DNA of 28,049 nucleotides from an uncultured Mycoplasmatota bacterium (GTDB lineage: Bacteria > Bacillota_I > Bacilli_A > RF39 > UBA660), in NCBI GenBank assembly GCA_900546715.1, contig UREA01000020.1, forward strand, positions 1 to 28,049, read 5' to 3'. Each line of letters opens with the position of its first letter. Position 1 is the stretch's first letter. The notes under the pieces are model-generated. The model was not told the DNA's origin and did no database searches. It was given only the letters and a program-made list of their open reading frames with translations. A program made the translations under genes and the position numbers. Of this stretch, positions 14,561 to 22,310 are shown piece by piece.

Positions 14561-14603
14561 ATGACAATTATGTCATTATAAATAACATTTGTGTATGTCA
14601 TAA
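14561..14603 (-). promoter_or_regulatory. Promoter with palindromic operator of XRE gene
   Basis: ATGACA (14561-14566) and TGTCAT (14571-14576) form a perfect palindrome with a 4-nt centre. TATAAT (minus strand, 14575-14580) overlaps it. A further TGTCAT half-site at 14596-14601 covers the -35 area (TTATGA 14598-14603, 17-bp spacer). Half-sites over both promoter elements are typical of autorepression by small XRE proteins. Confidence 0.6.
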
Positions 14604-14624
14604 AAGGCATTTATATTATTTTAT

Positions 14625-14837
14625 TCATTTTTTCTCAATAGTAATAATTAAACCTTCTTTTTTTGCTATTTTAAGTAATAGTTCAAAATCATAATTTCTT
14701 TGACCATATTCATAAAATTGAATAGCATTTTTACTTCTGCCAATACTTTTACCAAACTCTTCTTGCGTTTTGCCGCTCCATTCTCTAATAATTTTAATTA
14801 CTTCGTTAGCCTTATAATAGTTAGCTACTATTTTCAA
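14625..14837 (-). CDS. XRE-like HTH protein, 70 aa
   Basis: Starts at TTG 14837, with AGGTGAT upstream on the minus strand. It carries a single helix-turn-helix of the XRE type (IREWSGKTQEEFGKSIGRS, then recognition part KNAIQFYEYGQRN), followed by a helix LLLKIAKKEGL and a short strand IITIEKK. The C-terminal strand recalls antitoxin-like HTH proteins, but no toxin gene is adjacent. It lies upstream of the 65-residue XRE gene on the same strand. Its start region is back-to-back with the promoter of the surface protein gene (14851-14879), so it could regulate that gene. Confidence 0.8.
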   Translation of the reverse strand: MKIVANYYKANEVIKIIREWSGKTQEEFGKSIGRSKNAIQFYEYGQRNYDFELLLKIAKKEGLIITIEKK

Positions 14838-14850
14838 AATATATCACCTC

Positions 14851-14879
14851 TTGACAAGCATACAAAATGTTGGTATTAT
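14851..14879 (+). promoter_or_regulatory. Promoter of fibronectin-III surface protein
   Basis: TTGACA (14851-14856), a 17-bp spacer, and TATTAT (14874-14879). The TTG of this -35 opens a longer reading frame but is not a translation start. Confidence 0.85.
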
Positions 14880-14931
14880 TTTGTTAGAAAAACAAACATA
14901 TTGTTGGTTTTATATATTGGAGTGGTGTAGT

Positions 14932-16632
14932 GTGAAAAAAATATTGTTGATAACTAGCATTATTTTAACATTAAGTATAATAGTTATTTCTACATTTAAT
15001 AATATGGATAATAAAGAAAATAATATAATATCTAATGTAGAAAAGAATAAACAAATAATAAACAGTAATATGATAACCATGATGTATGAAACAGAATCAG
15101 GTTCTGGAGAGTATACAGAAACCAAAGATACAACTTGGCCAGAATCTGGTTATATATTTAATGATGTTTTAAGTGGTTGTGAAAATGGCGGAGAACTTGA
15201 ATATAATTCTGAGAATAATACAGTAAATTTATTAAGTAATTCCTCTGATCGATGTTATGTTTATTTTGATAAATATGATGGGGTGTGGATAGATAATGTT
15301 GTAGCTACCAATGTAACTGGAAGTTCAATTACATTAGATGTAAGCGTTACAAGTGAAAATGGAAGTATAACAACATATTATTATTCATTAAATGATAGTG
15401 AAGAATATATAGAAACAACAACTAATCCAATAATAATAGATGATTTAAATAAATTAACAGAATATAATATAAAAATATATGCAAAAGATAATACTGGAGC
15501 AAGGTCTAATTTATATGAATTGAATGTTAGTACAACTGATGAATCAAAACCTGTTATAAATAGTGTTAGCGTTAGTAATATAACTGAAAACGGATTTACT
15601 TTAACAGTTGATGCAACAAGTGAAGTAGGAATAAGTAAATATTATTTTACTATCGAAGGTGATGGGGAGCAAGTAGGTGGTACTAGTACAACAAACAGTT
15701 ATACTTTTAATACAGTGGGTGCTAATAGTACTTATAATGTTATTGTTTTTGTAGAAGATAATAACAGAAACTTTTCAAATGAATATGAACTCACAGTTCA
15801 AACAACAGGTAAATCATTTGCTAGTCATATAAAAGATATTTATGCAGTACAGAATTTAAATAACATTAATGATATATTTTATCATAATGTTAATCTACCA
15901 GATGGTGCTAAAGATAATAGTTATCGCTATTATGGTTCAGATCCTAGTAATTATGTATGTTTTGGTTCAACGGCTAGTACTTGCCCAAATGATAATCTGT
16001 ACCGAATCATCGGAGTATTTAATAATGAAGTAAAACTAATTAAAAATGTAAATATAGGTAGTATAGAGTGGAGTGGGAATTTTTATAATAGTAGTGTTTT
16101 ATGGAGGGAGAGCACTTTAAATACAGATATTTTAAATGGTAGCTTTTTAAATAGCTTTAATAGTTCATGGCAAAATAAAATATCAAATCATAGTTGGAAA
16201 GTCGGAGGCATGACTTCTTCAAATGGAAGAAGTACAGCAAAAACTGCATATGATTATGAAGTTGGAAGTAATTCCTGCCAAACAACTTCGACGGACTGTG
16301 TTTATTCAGCAAAGGTCGGATTAATGTATGTAAGTGATTATGGATTTGCAGCAAGTCCTAGTTATTGGGATAGTAATTTATCAAGTTATACTAATCGCTT
16401 TCAAGACTGGTTATATGATGAAGATAATTATGATGAATATACTATAACTAAAAACAATAGTGCCAGTAGTAGTTGGGATGCAGTATTTATTATTTCAGAT
16501 GGTGGTATCGATCTTCAAGGAGTTGCTGTAGCTCCAAGTCCTGAAGTAAGGCCCTGTTTCTACCTTAATTCAAATGTTGAATATAGTAGCGGTAATGGAA
16601 CACAAAGTGATCCTTTCAGAATAAAACTTTAA
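14932..16632 (+). CDS. Membrane-anchored surface protein with two FN3 domains
   Basis: 566 residues from GTG 14932 (GGAG at 14919-14922). Residues 4-23 are a hydrophobic signal or anchor helix. Residues 50-117 form a small domain with two cysteines (Cys83, Cys108). Residues about 118-202 and 207-292 are fibronectin type III-like repeats, each ending with the same Thr-rich strand (NVSTTDE, TVQTTGK). The C-terminal 270 residues are a Cys/Ser/Tyr-rich domain with CFGSTASTCPNDNLYRIIGVF near its start and a final EVRPCFYLNSNVEYSSGNGTQSDP strand. Proteins with this C-terminal domain behind FN3 or other Ig-like repeats occur as expanded families in uncultured gut Bacilli (from memory). Likely role: adhesion or glycan binding at the cell surface. 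No LPXTG sorting signal is visible. Confidence 0.83.
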   Translation: MKKILLITSIILTLSIIVISTFNNMDNKENNIISNVEKNKQIINSNMITMMYETESGSGEYTETKDTTWPESGYIFNDVLSGCENGGELEYNSENNTVNLLSNSSDRCYVYFDKYDGVWIDNVVATNVTGSSITLDVSVTSENGSITTYYYSLNDSEEYIETTTNPIIIDDLNKLTEYNIKIYAKDNTGARSNLYELNVSTTDESKPVINSVSVSNITENGFTLTVDATSEVGISKYYFTIEGDGEQVGGTSTTNSYTFNTVGANSTYNVIVFVEDNNRNFSNEYELTVQTTGKSFASHIKDIYAVQNLNNINDIFYHNVNLPDGAKDNSYRYYGSDPSNYVCFGSTASTCPNDNLYRIIGVFNNEVKLIKNVNIGSIEWSGNFYNSSVLWRESTLNTDILNGSFLNSFNSSWQNKISNHSWKVGGMTSSNGRSTAKTAYDYEVGSNSCQTTSTDCVYSAKVGLMYVSDYGFAASPSYWDSNLSSYTNRFQDWLYDEDNYDEYTITKNNSASSSWDAVFIISDGGIDLQGVAVAPSPEVRPCFYLNSNVEYSSGNGTQSDPFRIKL

Positions 16633-16651
16633 AAAAATAAATGAAATTACG

Positions 16652-16734
16652 AAATCTCACGGAATAAGATTACTAAATTTCACGGAATGAAATTAACAAA
16701 TCTCACGGAATAAAAATTGAAAATCTCACGGAAT
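16652..16734. repeat. Four 23-bp-period iterons upstream of ATPase gene
   Basis: The 14-bp motif AAATCTCACGGAAT starts at 16652, 16675 (one change, AAATTTCACGGAAT), 16698 and 16721. The step is exactly 23 bp each time. The 9-bp spacers (AAGATTACT, GAAATTAAC, AAAAATTGA) are only loosely alike. The last copy ends 4 bp before the -35 of the ATPase promoter. With the rest of 16633-16790, which holds no gene, this is the whole content of that intergenic stretch. Confidence 0.92.
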
Positions 16735-16738
16735 AGTA

Positions 16739-16767
16739 TTGCAAAACATATATAAATATAGTATAAT
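16739..16767 (+). promoter_or_regulatory. Promoter of AAA/DUF4143 ATPase
   Basis: TTGCAA (16739-16744), a 17-bp spacer, and TATAAT (16762-16767), directly behind the iteron array. Confidence 0.8.
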
Positions 16768-16790
16768 TATTTCAGAAATTTGGAGGTTTT

Positions 16791-18059
16791 ATGACTGGAT
16801 ATAAGAAAAGAATTGTTGATGAGAAAATAAAAGAATATCTTCGTTTATTTGGAGCAGTTTGTATTGATGGACCTAAATATTGTGGAAAAACATGGGCTGG
16901 AAGAAATCAAGCAAAAAGTGAAATATTATTACAATCTAAAGATAATAATGATGAGGCAACTAATTTAGCTAATATTTCTCCAAAACTTGTTTTAGAAGGT
17001 GAAAAACCAAGACTAATTGATGAATGGCAAGAAGCAACAAGTTTATGGGATACTATTAGAGCGGATGTAGATAAAACTGGATTAAAAGGACAATATATTT
17101 TAACTGGATCTTCTACTCCTAATAGAAAAGGTATATCTCATAGTGGAGCAGGTAGATTTGGCTATGTTCATATGCGAACAATGTCTTTATATGAGTCTGG
17201 TGATTCATCAGGAAAAGTATCACTAAAAGATATATGTGATAATAATATTAAAGATATAAAAACTGGTGAAGTAGATTTAAAACATTTAGCATCATTAATA
17301 ATTCGTGGTGGCTGGCCAGCAAATTTAGATTTTACAACTGACGAATCAAGAAAAATGGTTAAAGAATACTTAGATTTAATTATTAATGATGATTTAATTC
17401 GTCTGGATGGAGTAAAAAGAGATAAACATAAAATGTGGCTACTATTAAAATCATTAGCTAGAAATGAATCTACAACTGTAACAAACGCCACTTTAAAAAA
17501 TGATATTAAAGAAATTGATAACGAAGATATTGATATAGATACAGTTGCTTCTTATCTCAATGCTTTAAACAAATTATTTTTATTAGATAATGATGAACCA
17601 TTCTCAGAAAATATTCGTTCAAAGGTCAGAGTAAAACAAGCTGAAAAAAGACATTTTGCTGATCCTTCAATTACTTGTGCTATTTTAAATTTAACAGTTG
17701 ATAAATTACTTGGAGATTTACAAACATTTGGCTTTTTATTTGAAGCAATGGTTGAAAGAGATTTGAAGATTTATGCAGAATCTTTTGATGCTAAATGTTT
17801 TCATTATCAAGATTATCTAAATAGAGAAATAGACTGTGTAATTGAACTTGAAGATGGTAATTGGTGTGCTTTTGAAATAAAACTTGGAGCTAACCAAATA
17901 GATGATGCTACAGCTAATTTAATTAAAATAAGAGATTCTATCCAAAATGAAAATGGAAAAGTACCTAAAGTTTTGTGTGTAATATGTGGTATGAGTAGTT
18001 ATGCTTATAAAAGAGAAGACGGAGTTATAGTAGTACCGATAACTGCCTTGAAAAATTAG
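16791..18059 (+). CDS. AAA-family ATPase with DUF4143 / nuclease-like C-terminus
   Basis: 422 residues of the AAA_14-DUF4143 family. Walker A is GPKYCGKT (27-34), Walker B is RLIDEWQ (74-80), and a sensor-like YILTGSS is at 102-108. The DUF4143 region includes IIRGGWPANL (170-179) and a helical middle. The C-terminal part ends with a PD-(D/E)xK-like signature, REIDCVIE with Asp348 and AFEIKLG with Glu362-x-Lys364, so nuclease-type chemistry or DNA binding is possible. Members are common, often multicopy, in gut bacteria and have no settled function. GGAGG precedes ATG 16791. Four 23-bp iterons lie upstream, and the same repeats recur before the kinase operon. Own promoter and terminator make it a single-gene unit. 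Confidence 0.88.
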   Translation: MTGYKKRIVDEKIKEYLRLFGAVCIDGPKYCGKTWAGRNQAKSEILLQSKDNNDEATNLANISPKLVLEGEKPRLIDEWQEATSLWDTIRADVDKTGLKGQYILTGSSTPNRKGISHSGAGRFGYVHMRTMSLYESGDSSGKVSLKDICDNNIKDIKTGEVDLKHLASLIIRGGWPANLDFTTDESRKMVKEYLDLIINDDLIRLDGVKRDKHKMWLLLKSLARNESTTVTNATLKNDIKEIDNEDIDIDTVASYLNALNKLFLLDNDEPFSENIRSKVRVKQAEKRHFADPSITCAILNLTVDKLLGDLQTFGFLFEAMVERDLKIYAESFDAKCFHYQDYLNREIDCVIELEDGNWCAFEIKLGANQIDDATANLIKIRDSIQNENGKVPKVLCVICGMSSYAYKREDGVIVVPITALKN

Positions 18060-18063
18060 TAAG

Positions 18064-18086
18064 AATGCAATTTTTTGCATTTTTTT
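18064..18086 (+). terminator. Intrinsic terminator after ATPase gene
   Basis: AATGCAA (18064-18070) pairs with TTGCATT (18075-18081) around TTTT, followed by a T-run. Confidence 0.85.
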
Positions 18087-18092
18087 CATATC

Positions 18093-18136
18093 TTCGACAT
18101 TATTCGACAATTTTTTTAAATATTTTGTGGTATAGT
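18093..18136 (+). promoter_or_regulatory. Promoter region of LexA-like gene with direct repeats
   Basis: TGGTATAGT at 18128-18136 is an extended -10. TTCGACA occurs at 18093-18099 and again at 18103-18109, a 10-bp (one helical turn) spacing that fits cooperative protein binding near the -35. There is no good -35 at 17 bp. No canonical GAAC-N4-GTTC box is present. Confidence 0.5.
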
Positions 18137-18158
18137 GTTTGAGAAGGAGGTTTTGGAC

Positions 18159-18395
18159 ATGTTAGAAAAATTAACAACTAAACAAGAAGTAGTCCTAACT
18201 TTTATTAAAAAGTATATTGCAACACACAGTATTTCTCCAACTATAAGAGAAATATGTGGTGGTGTTGGCCTAAGTAGTCCATCAACTGTACTCGCTCATG
18301 TTGAAAACTTAAAAAATAAAGGCTATTTAACTACTATTGATAATAAATGTAGAACTATAAGATTACTTGTTGATAATGAATATTTAACAAAATAA
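18159..18395 (+). CDS. LexA-like DNA-binding-domain-only protein, 78 aa
   Basis: Starts at ATG 18159 with AAGGAGG 8 nt upstream. The whole protein is the LexA winged-helix domain: LTTKQEVVLTFIKKYI, SPTIREICGGVGLSSPSTV (recognition region near 37-45), AHVENLKNKGYL and a final wing strand TIRLLV. The residues line up with B. subtilis LexA over its first 70 positions. The dimerisation and self-cleaving S24 protease domain of full LexA (about 200 residues) is absent: a TAA follows at codon 79 and no further in-frame remnant is seen. It cannot be inactivated by RecA-driven self-cleavage. It may be a constitutive repressor of SOS-type sites, a competitor of LexA, or a dedicated regulator of the surrounding island. 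Full-length lexA is presumably elsewhere. Confidence 0.85.
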   Translation: MLEKLTTKQEVVLTFIKKYIATHSISPTIREICGGVGLSSPSTVLAHVENLKNKGYLTTIDNKCRTIRLLVDNEYLTK

Positions 18396-18408
18396 TAAAT
18401 AAAATCAA

Positions 18409-18445
18409 AAATCTCACGGAATGAAATCACCAAATCTCACGGAAT
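18409..18445. repeat. Two further iterons upstream of kinase operon
   Basis: AAATCTCACGGAAT at 18409-18422 and 18432-18445, again at a 23-bp step, with spacer GAAATCACC. Both match the consensus of the array at 16652-16734 exactly. The last copy ends 13 bp before the -35 of the next promoter. Confidence 0.92.
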
Positions 18446-18458
18446 GAACTTATTTCTA

Positions 18459-18488
18459 TTGCTAGATTACTTTAATAAATGATATAAT
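18459..18488 (+). promoter_or_regulatory. Promoter of small protein-kinase operon
   Basis: TTGCTA (18459-18464), an 18-bp spacer, and TGATATAAT ending at 18488 (extended -10). Confidence 0.75.
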
Positions 18489-18516
18489 TTCCTTAGAGAA
18501 GGAAATTGGTGAGTGT

Positions 18517-18756
18517 ATGGAAAAGAAATTAAAATATAATCCTAGTGACTATCAAAGTTTAGCGTTTTATCTAAAAGATATAGAAAATAAGTATGATGAT
18601 TATATTAAAGCAAATAAGAGTGATATAAAATTAATACTTTTAAAAGAATCAATAAATGAATTAAGAAATGGTTTGAAATCAGCTGTTATTTTACAAGAAA
18701 TATCTAAAATTGAAGCTGAAGAAATGTTAGATTATTATTGGGAGTTGATAGAATGA
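18517..18756 (+). CDS. Small helical protein, partner of HipA/CtkA-like kinase
   Basis: 79 residues, mostly alpha-helical and acidic at the C-terminus (SKIEAEEMLDYYWELIE), with no helix-turn-helix, membrane segment or known domain. ATG 18517 follows a GGTGAG-like ribosome site. The stop overlaps the kinase start (ATGA), so both are translated together, in the order expected for an antitoxin or regulatory subunit before a kinase. It differs from HipB, the usual HipA partner, which is an XRE repressor. It therefore cannot obviously repress the operon itself, and the iterons upstream may fill that role with another protein. Function inferred from context only. Confidence 0.72.
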   Translation: MEKKLKYNPSDYQSLAFYLKDIENKYDDYIKANKSDIKLILLKESINELRNGLKSAVILQEISKIEAEEMLDYYWELIE

Positions 18757-19622
18757 TAGATATAACAAATTATAAACAAGAAATAAATAATTATGGAGGT
18801 TCAGAATTAAAAGCTACTTATATTATTAATGGTGAAAAGTATATGGTAAAAATGCCAGATCCAATTAGAAAAAAAACTCTAGATTTAGGTTATATGAATA
18901 ATCAATATTCAGAATACATTGGTTGTCATATATTTGAATCTGTTGGTATTCCAGTGCAAAAAACTATGCTTGTAAAACTAAATAAAGATGGAAAAGAAAA
19001 AATCGCAGTAGCTTGTAAAGATTTTTTGAATTCTGGAGAAGAACTTATAGAAATATCCAATGTTTCTTTGTCTTTATCTACTGAAAAAAAGTATGAAATA
19101 TCAATAGAAGATGTATATGAAATAATAAATAAAATGTCTGTAAATTATAAATTAGACGAAAATAAATTAATATCAAATTTTTGGGATATATTTGTTGTTG
19201 ATGCACTAATTGGTAATACAGACCGTCATTTTGGTAATTGGGGTTTTATTAAAGAAAAAGATATTTTAACACTAGCTCCAGTTTATGATTGCGGTTCATC
19301 ATTGCATCCGTTATTATCTGAAAATGAACAAATCAAATTAATGAGTGATTCTATTGCTTTTAAAAATTCATCTTATAATATTGCTTCTGTATATACTATG
19401 AATAATAAGAAAATATTCTATCATGAAATATTTAAAAATCCACCAGTTGATTTAAAGGAAGCAATTAAAAGAATAGTGCCTAAAATAGATATGAAAAAAA
19501 TTAAAGAAATAATTGCATCAACGGAAGGATTATCTAAAACTCAAAAAGAATATTATTTTAAAGATATATTATTAAGAAAAGAAGAAATATTAGATAAATC
19601 ATATAATGAAATAAAAAATTAA
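18753..19622 (+). CDS. HipA/CtkA-like protein kinase
   Basis: 289 residues from ATG 18753 (GGGAG at 18740-18744). The HipA-type kinase fold is shown by a Gly-rich start (NYGGSELKA, 13-21), the ATP lysine in YMVKMPDP (Lys33), the catalytic loop LIGNTDRHFGNWGF with Asp157 and Asn162, and the metal-binding PVYDCGSS with Asp179. This resembles the CtkA group rather than classic HipA: it is shorter (about 440 for HipA) and lacks the N-terminal HipA_1 subdomain. HipA itself is a toxin that phosphorylates glutamyl-tRNA synthetase. The target of this protein is unknown. It is coupled to the 79-residue partner by a 4-nt overlap and sits behind iterons shared with the ATPase gene. Confidence 0.82.
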   Translation: MIDITNYKQEINNYGGSELKATYIINGEKYMVKMPDPIRKKTLDLGYMNNQYSEYIGCHIFESVGIPVQKTMLVKLNKDGKEKIAVACKDFLNSGEELIEISNVSLSLSTEKKYEISIEDVYEIINKMSVNYKLDENKLISNFWDIFVVDALIGNTDRHFGNWGFIKEKDILTLAPVYDCGSSLHPLLSENEQIKLMSDSIAFKNSSYNIASVYTMNNKKIFYHEIFKNPPVDLKEAIKRIVPKIDMKKIKEIIASTEGLSKTQKEYYFKDILLRKEEILDKSYNEIKN

Positions 19623-19648
19623 AAATCTCAAGATAAAATGAGATTTTT
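19621..19648 (+). terminator. Intrinsic terminator after kinase gene
   Basis: AAAAATCTCA (19621-19630) pairs with TGAGATTTTT (19639-19648). It overlaps the stop codon and has an 8-nt loop. Confidence 0.8.
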
Positions 19649-19706
19649 ATTATGGAAAAAAGAGTAGTTATATGATAAACTTATTATAGAATAAGAGTGT
19701 GATATT

Positions 19707-21452
19707 ATGTTTGGTAAAATACTTAAGATTGATAATAACGAAATAACTATTGAAAATACTAGTGGTAAAGCCTTATCAAGTATTATGAACTGTCATTTAG
19801 TATTTGTTGATCCTGATAGACTAGTAGTTGGTGAACTCATCTATATTGATAAAGAAATAGCTAGAGTTCTACTTGTTGGTGAAATTAAAAATAATACATT
19901 TATTTCTGGAACTATCCAAAAACCTAGTGGAACATCTGATATTAGAATAATAAGTGCCAAAGAATTAGAATTAATAATTGGTAAAAACAACATTGATAAA
20001 AATAGGTTATTATTAGGAAAATCTGCCATTTATAAAAATTTTAATGTATCAGTTGCTTTGAATGACTTCTTTGCAAATCATAGTGCCATTATTGGTAATA
20101 CTGGCTCCGGAAAATCTTGTGGAGTAGCAAGAATTTTACAAAATCTATTTAATAGCGATTATAAACCAATAAATTCTCATATTGTTTTGTTTGATGCTTA
20201 TGGAGAATACAAAAAAACTTTCCTAAATATGAATGGGGAAGGATTAAAATCTGTTTGCCTAACTACTAAAGTAACAGAATCTTTTGAACATTTACTTACA
20301 CTTCCAGCATACTTTTTAGATGCCGATGATTTAGCAATTTTACTTGGAGCAACAACTGCTGATCAAATACCAGTTTTAAGTAAAACCCTAAAACTTGTTC
20401 GAATATTTATGAGTAATGATCCTAGAATGAAAGAATATAAAAATGATATTATTGCATCTTGTTTACTTGACATATTAACTAGTGGCAGAAGGTCAAGTCA
20501 AATGCGAGATCAAATAATTGCTGTTTTATCCCATTATAATACCGATACTCTAAATTTAGATTCTATAATCCACCAACCGGGTTATGATAGAACTCTAAGA
20601 CAATGCTTACTTATTGATGAACAAGGTAAAATAAATGCTATTTTAGAAGTAACTAAATTTTTACAACAATTTAATAAAGTTGATTTAGATACAATTATTT
20701 TTGAAGAAAATCTTGCTTACAGTTTAAATGATTTATATTATGCCCTAGAATTTGCCCTTATTAGTGAAGGAACCCTAAATAATGATATCTCTTATAAACA
20801 AAATAATATTCTAAAAAATAGATTACAAAATATCATTAATGGTAATGAAAGAGCCATATTTGATGTTAAAAATTATATTGGTAAAGAAGAATTTGTTTTA
20901 AATATGTTTAATAACACTCAACTTATCAACATTGATTTAAGTTATCTAGATGATCGTTTTGCTAAAATTATTACTAAACTTTATTCTAAACTATTATTTA
21001 ATTATACAACTAATCTTCAAAATCGTGGTACTTTTTCAGTCAATATAATTTTAGAAGAAGCCCATCGTTATGTTCAAAATGATTCGGATATCGATATCAT
21101 CGGTTATAATATATTTGATAGAATTACTAAAGAAGGTAGAAAATATGGAACTCTTTTAACATTTATTACGCAAAGACCAAGTGAACTATCAACAACTGCC
21201 TTATCCCAATGTTCTAATTTCATAGTTTTTAAATTATTTTATCCTCGTGATTTAGAAATAGTTCGTAATATGAGTGTAAATGTTGCAGAGTCTACTATTG
21301 AACAAATTAAATCCCTAAATCCTGGTACAGCTTTTTGTTTTGGAAGTGGCTTTAAAATGCCAATTCTAATTAATTTTGAATTGCCAAGTCCAATGCCAGA
21401 GAGTACCAGTTTAAAAATAAATAAGATATGGTATGGTGAAGACAATGCTTGA
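19707..21452 (+). CDS. HerA-like DNA translocase/ATPase (DUF87)
   Basis: 581 residues. Residues 1-115 form a beta-barrel HAS-type domain (MFGKILKIDNNEITI, LVVGELIYID). The FtsK/HerA ATPase core has Walker A GNTGSGKS (130-137), VLFDAYGEYKK after it, Walker B IILEEAH (447-453) and GTLLTFITQRPSEL (481-494), the sensor region. HerA hexamers pump DNA and, with NurA nuclease, process ends in repair or act in defence. No NurA or SIR2-type partner is next to it; instead an alpha/beta hydrolase overlaps its end. Start ATG 19707 has only an AAGAGTGTGAT site upstream, of the same form as before the gene at 11828. Role in repair or defence is an inference. Confidence 0.87.
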   Translation: MFGKILKIDNNEITIENTSGKALSSIMNCHLVFVDPDRLVVGELIYIDKEIARVLLVGEIKNNTFISGTIQKPSGTSDIRIISAKELELIIGKNNIDKNRLLLGKSAIYKNFNVSVALNDFFANHSAIIGNTGSGKSCGVARILQNLFNSDYKPINSHIVLFDAYGEYKKTFLNMNGEGLKSVCLTTKVTESFEHLLTLPAYFLDADDLAILLGATTADQIPVLSKTLKLVRIFMSNDPRMKEYKNDIIASCLLDILTSGRRSSQMRDQIIAVLSHYNTDTLNLDSIIHQPGYDRTLRQCLLIDEQGKINAILEVTKFLQQFNKVDLDTIIFEENLAYSLNDLYYALEFALISEGTLNNDISYKQNNILKNRLQNIINGNERAIFDVKNYIGKEEFVLNMFNNTQLINIDLSYLDDRFAKIITKLYSKLLFNYTTNLQNRGTFSVNIILEEAHRYVQNDSDIDIIGYNIFDRITKEGRKYGTLLTFITQRPSELSTTALSQCSNFIVFKLFYPRDLEIVRNMSVNVAESTIEQIKSLNPGTAFCFGSGFKMPILINFELPSPMPESTSLKINKIWYGEDNA

Positions 21453-22299
21453 AGTTAGTTTAAAATCTAGTGATTTATTATATTTATCCCTTAATTTATT
21501 TGAAATACAAAATCCTAAAGCCGTAGTTAAAATAATTATTGGCTTAAGAGAACACAAAGAAAGATATTATGATTTTATCTTGGAACTTAATAAAAATGGT
21601 TTTAATGTAGTTATAAGTGATACCCGTGGTCATGGTAAAAGTATAAGTGGCACTTATCCTCTGGGATATATTGATGACTATCACAAACTTATAGAAGATG
21701 AAAAAGTTATCAATGATTATATTAAATCTAGATACCCAGGTTTGCCAATCTATCTTTTCGGTGATTCTTTAGGTGCGGAAATTGCTCAAGTATATTTACA
21801 AAAGTATGATGCTACGATAAATAAGTTGGTTCTATGTAGTCCCTTTAGAATAGGAAGACCTAATCCATTTATTATTAATTTAACTCTAAAAGTTGAAGGA
21901 CCTAAGAAAACTAATTCATCCATGCAAAAACAAATTGGCCTTGACCGCTTAGAAGATACAATTAAAGATTTAAGTGCTAGAGAAGTATTTAAAAATGATA
22001 CTCTTTGTAACTTTTATTATACCAATGGTGCCATATTTAATTTAGTCAATTTAAATAAAGAATTAGGTAATAAAAAAGCTTATTTAAAAAATAATCTAAG
22101 TTTGCCAATATTTATGTGTTATGGGGCTAAAGATATTCAGTCAGGTAGAGAAAATACTCAAGTGTTAATCAATATTTTAAAAGAAGTAGGATACACAGAT
22201 ATTACAGGGTTAGAATATCCTAATTTGTTCCATAAAATATTATTTGAAGGATACCATAATTTTATTTATAAAGATATTATTAATTTTTTGTTAAAATAA
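21445..22299 (+). CDS. Alpha/beta hydrolase, lysophospholipase-like
   Basis: 284 residues of the serine aminopeptidase/monoglyceride lipase type. The oxyanion-side motif RGHGKS is at 61-66, the nucleophile elbow GDSLG at 106-110 (Ser108), the acid Asp230 in YGAKDIQSG and the base His263. ATG 21445 is preferred over ATG 21433, since GGTGA (21435-21439) precedes it at normal spacing. The start lies 8 nt inside the HerA-like gene, so the two are translationally coupled. No signal peptide, so cytosolic. The usual substrate class is short acyl esters, but the coupling with a DNA translocase is unexpected. Confidence 0.85.
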   Translation: MLEVSLKSSDLLYLSLNLFEIQNPKAVVKIIIGLREHKERYYDFILELNKNGFNVVISDTRGHGKSISGTYPLGYIDDYHKLIEDEKVINDYIKSRYPGLPIYLFGDSLGAEIAQVYLQKYDATINKLVLCSPFRIGRPNPFIINLTLKVEGPKKTNSSMQKQIGLDRLEDTIKDLSAREVFKNDTLCNFYYTNGAIFNLVNLNKELGNKKAYLKNNLSLPIFMCYGAKDIQSGRENTQVLINILKEVGYTDITGLEYPNLFHKILFEGYHNFIYKDIINFLLK

Positions 22300-22310
22300 A
22301 TTTGATTTAG

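Noticed and set aside
14700..14930. Plus-strand ORF over the HTH gene
   Set aside because: It is the antisense shadow of the XRE-like gene and runs through the surface-protein promoter.
14851..14931. TTG 14851 as start of the surface protein
   Set aside because: That TTG is the -35 hexamer; GTG 14932 gives a proper signal-helix N-terminus and has GGAG upstream.
16652..16734. CRISPR array
   Set aside because: Repeats of 14 bp and spacers of 9 bp are too short, the spacers resemble each other, and no Cas genes are present; regulatory iterons fit better.
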